Origin: Thermoprotei archaeon
Lineage (GTDB): Archaea > Thermoproteota > Nitrososphaeria > Geothermarchaeales > JDFR-13
Reading direction: 5' to 3'
Assembly (NCBI GenBank): GCA_015661745.1
Contig: DQVL01000084.1
Span: 1 to 7,403 of the forward strand
DNA: 7,403 nt
Below, piece after piece: positions 5,916-7,403 of this stretch. The notes beneath the pieces are model-generated. The model saw only the letters and a list, made by a program, of their open reading frames with translations, was not told the DNA's origin and searched no databases. The position numbers were made by a program, and so were the translations under genes. Each line of letters starts with the position of its first letter. Position 1 is the first letter of the stretch.

Positions 5916-6630
5916 AATCTTTATACTTAGCATTAGATTTAGAATATAGTCTTCTCCACATAGTCATCAACACCTTTATGTCATTATTTGATAACCCAGA
6001 TAGTGCTAACGCTTTTTTTAGAGTATAGGAAACATTTTTAGCGAGACTATCTTTCTTTAAGACTTTTTTTGCTACATCATATGAATACGATGATATTAGC
6101 CTCAAGTGCTTAGGATTTACTTTTCTTTTTATCTTATAACTCTTTAAACTAAATATCCAACTAAGTAAAATAGCTACTGAAGTTGCTAAATTTAGAGATG
6201 GATATTTCAATGATGTTGGAATCCTAACTATAAAGTCGAGCTTTTCTAACTCTTCTATGTTTAGACCTATGCTTTCACGGCCAAACACTAATCCTAGACT
6301 ATTGAATTCAAAGGCTCTTATTATTTTAGTAAAGTCTTTCAAGTTAATAGCAAATCTCCATGGGTAACTATCTGACACTATACCTGAAGTTCCAAATGTT
6401 ATGTCAACATCTTTTATGGCATCTTCTAATCTGTTATAAAATTCAAGTTTTTCTAGTCTATGTGCAGCCCTACTAGCAAATATGTCTGCTAAATCATAAT
6501 CCTCGTCAGATAATTGAGGGTTAACAAGCCTTATCGTAGTAACCTCGAAGTTATCCGCTAACCTACATATTAAACCAAGATTAACTCCTCCTTCTATTTC
6601 AACTAATATTAAATGTAATGATAAGTCCAT
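5914..6630 (-). CDS. trmJ: SPOUT RNA 2'-O-methyltransferase, TrmJ type
   Basis: Likely tRNA (cytidine-32) 2'-O-methyltransferase; the Sulfolobus member of this family is known to modify C32. SPOUT motifs in order (numbered from the ATG at 6630): motif 1, EGGVNLGLICRLADNF at 13-28 with Asn17 and Arg23; motif 2, LVFGRESIGL at 114-123; motif 3, IPTSLKYPSLNLATSVA at 137-153, which forms the S-adenosylmethionine-binding knot. A helical C-terminal tail (about 165-238) fits the tRNA-binding extension of TrmJ. The open frame extends to an ATG at 6696, with another at 6645. I prefer 6630 because MDLSLHLILVEIEGG is how relatives begin, GGGTG lies a few bases before it, and the 22 extra residues resemble nothing in the family. 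Exact substrate is inferred from the family, not visible here. Confidence 0.82.
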   Translation of the reverse strand: MDLSLHLILVEIEGGVNLGLICRLADNFEVTTIRLVNPQLSDEDYDLADIFASRAAHRLEKLEFYNRLEDAIKDVDITFGTSGIVSDSYPWRFAINLKDFTKIIRAFEFNSLGLVFGRESIGLNIEELEKLDFIVRIPTSLKYPSLNLATSVAILLSWIFSLKSYKIKRKVNPKHLRLISSYSYDVAKKVLKKDSLAKNVSYTLKKALALSGLSNNDIKVLMTMWRRLYSKSNAKYKD

Positions 6631-6667
6631 AAAATTGACACCCATATATAACGCCAATTTAATTGAT

Positions 6668-6684
6668 TTTCTATAAAATATACG
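6668..6684 (-). promoter_or_regulatory. Candidate TATA box for trmJ
   Basis: CGTATATTTTATAGAAA on the minus strand would place a start near 6650. That gives a leader of about 20 bases containing GGGTG before the ATG at 6630. It lies within the longer alternative reading frame of trmJ, so it counts only if the inner start is right. The upstream BRE is poor. Confidence 0.3.
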
Positions 6685-6710
6685 ATGAATTATCATAAAT
6701 CATTTCAATT

Positions 6711-6719
6711 CTATAATTA
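6711..6719 (+). promoter_or_regulatory. Candidate TATA box of the divergent plus-strand gene
   Basis: CTATAATTA predicts a start near 6741 and a leader of about 25 bases with GGGGTG (6751-6756) before the GTG at 6766. A second TATA-like run, CTTATAAT at 6743-6750, would put the start at or just beyond the GTG and fits less well. Together with the minus-strand candidate this makes the roughly 135 bases between trmJ and this gene a divergent promoter region. Confidence 0.3.
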
Positions 6720-6765
6720 GTAGGAGCTTGGGTAAGAAGTAACTTATAATGGGGTGTATAGGATA

Positions 6766-7403
6766 GTGGTTACAAATTTACCAGCAGAAGCTAGAGCTCA
6801 GTGGAAAAGAGTTATTGAGGCTAAAACTCCCGAGCAAAAACTTGAAGAATTGAGAAAGTTCTATAGTTTAATACCTAAACATAAAGGAACTAAAAATTTA
6901 GTTAGAAACGTACGTACACAGATGGCTAGACTTAGAGAAGAAATTGAGGAAAGAAAAAGGAGAAAAACTGGAGGGTATTTATCCCCTTGGAATATACCCA
7001 GAAGTGGAGATATCAGAACTATCTTCATAGCTAACGATTATTTAATACTAAAAGAATTTTTAGATACTACATTCGGCATCCAAGAAAAATATAATCTTTG
7101 GAAGTTGCTTCCAACTCATTACAACAAAATAATAGGTGATATTGAGATAGAATTTATAGTTACGCCACCCCTAAACATTCAGGAGTCGATTGATCATAAA
7201 ATTATAGGTTTATTCCCTTCTGCAGATTACATCATTGTAATAGGTAAAGATAAGGAGGCTCTAAGGGATATTCGTTTAAAACTTATTGAATATGGCGTAG
7301 AACTTGTGAGAACCCCGATAAAAATTAAAATCACTAAAACACCTAGTGGAGGGATAAGGATAAATAATGTAGATCCAAGATTTATAAAAACAATCAAGGA
7401 TCA
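6766..7403 (+). CDS. DRG/Obg-like TGS-family GTPase homologue with lost nucleotide-binding motifs, 3' end cut by window edge
   Basis: I translated 212 codons from GTG 6766 with no stop. Residues 1-70 match the helical N-terminus of the archaeal DRG-related GTPases (COG1163 type): NLPAEARAQW, TPEQKLEEL, IPKHKGTKNLV, then a charged coiled coil, 45-67. Residues 85-185 have the layout of the G domain, including IEIEFIVTPPL (126-136), ADYIIVIGKD and KTPSGGIRI (190-198), the last being a family hallmark. However, where the P-loop GxxxxGKS should stand the protein reads ANDYLILKEF (89-98), and the G3 aspartate before TPPL is Val132. It should not bind GTP in the usual way. G4 and the TGS domain would lie past the window. 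GTG is the only sensible start, with GGGGTG about ten bases upstream. Function unknown; a structural or ribosome-associated role is a guess. Confidence 0.78.
   Translation, partial: MVTNLPAEARAQWKRVIEAKTPEQKLEELRKFYSLIPKHKGTKNLVRNVRTQMARLREEIEERKRRKTGGYLSPWNIPRSGDIRTIFIANDYLILKEFLDTTFGIQEKYNLWKLLPTHYNKIIGDIEIEFIVTPPLNIQESIDHKIIGLFPSADYIIVIGKDKEALRDIRLKLIEYGVELVRTPIKIKITKTPSGGIRINNVDPRFIKTIKD

Noticed and set aside
6631..6696. N-terminal extension of trmJ from the ATG at 6696 (22 more residues)
   Set aside because: The family begins near LHLILVEIEGG, a GGGTG site precedes the inner ATG, and a plausible TATA box lies within the extension. Kept only as an alternative start.
6681..6700. C-box-like ACGATGA as a possible C/D guide RNA in the divergent intergenic region
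   Set aside because: The box has a mismatch and no CTGA D box follows at a suitable distance, so a C/D sRNA is not supported.

Overview
The window is archaeal chromosome, most likely from an AT-rich, probably thermophilic member of the Thermoproteota (crenarchaeal side). The evidence is the gene content: heterodimeric archaeal primase, archaeal PCNA, TFS, RNA polymerase subunit L, exosome Csl4, diphthamide Dph2, ribosomal protein L10e and a TrmJ-type SPOUT methyltransferase. Within-operon Shine-Dalgarno sites are of the GGTGA/GGTGG type, promoters look like BRE/TATA, and the family of the rightmost gene is one I know mainly from crenarchaea. The species cannot be named from sequence alone.

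Layout: nine genes lie head to tail on the minus strand, so transcription runs right to left: trmJ, rpl10e, dph2, csl4, rpoL, tfs, pcn, priL and priS (cut by the left edge). A tenth gene at the right edge is divergent, on the plus strand, and is cut by the window end. Spacing is tight. rpl10e and dph2 overlap by 20 bases, priL and priS overlap as ATGA, and csl4/rpoL/tfs are separated by 0-20 bases. Slightly larger gaps lie upstream of rpl10e (a good BRE/TATA box), upstream of pcn (a perfect 9-bp inverted repeat) and upstream of priL. No stretch of 300 bases lacks a gene.

Function: the cluster is an information-processing superoperon. It combines tRNA modification (TrmJ), the large ribosomal subunit (L10e), elongation factor 2 modification (Dph2), RNA decay (Csl4), transcription (RpoL, TFS) and DNA replication (PCNA, PriL, PriS). 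All expected metal-ligand cysteines and catalytic residues I looked for are present, so these are ordinary working housekeeping genes.

Two items deserve most attention. The divergent plus-strand gene belongs to the DRG/Obg-like TGS GTPase family by its N-terminus and by the layout of its G domain, yet its P-loop and G3 motif have been replaced, so it looks like a pseudo-GTPase. The tfs-pcn spacer carries a 24-base perfect palindrome placed where an operator or leader hairpin would act on PCNA expression. No mobile element, CRISPR array, tRNA or rRNA was seen.
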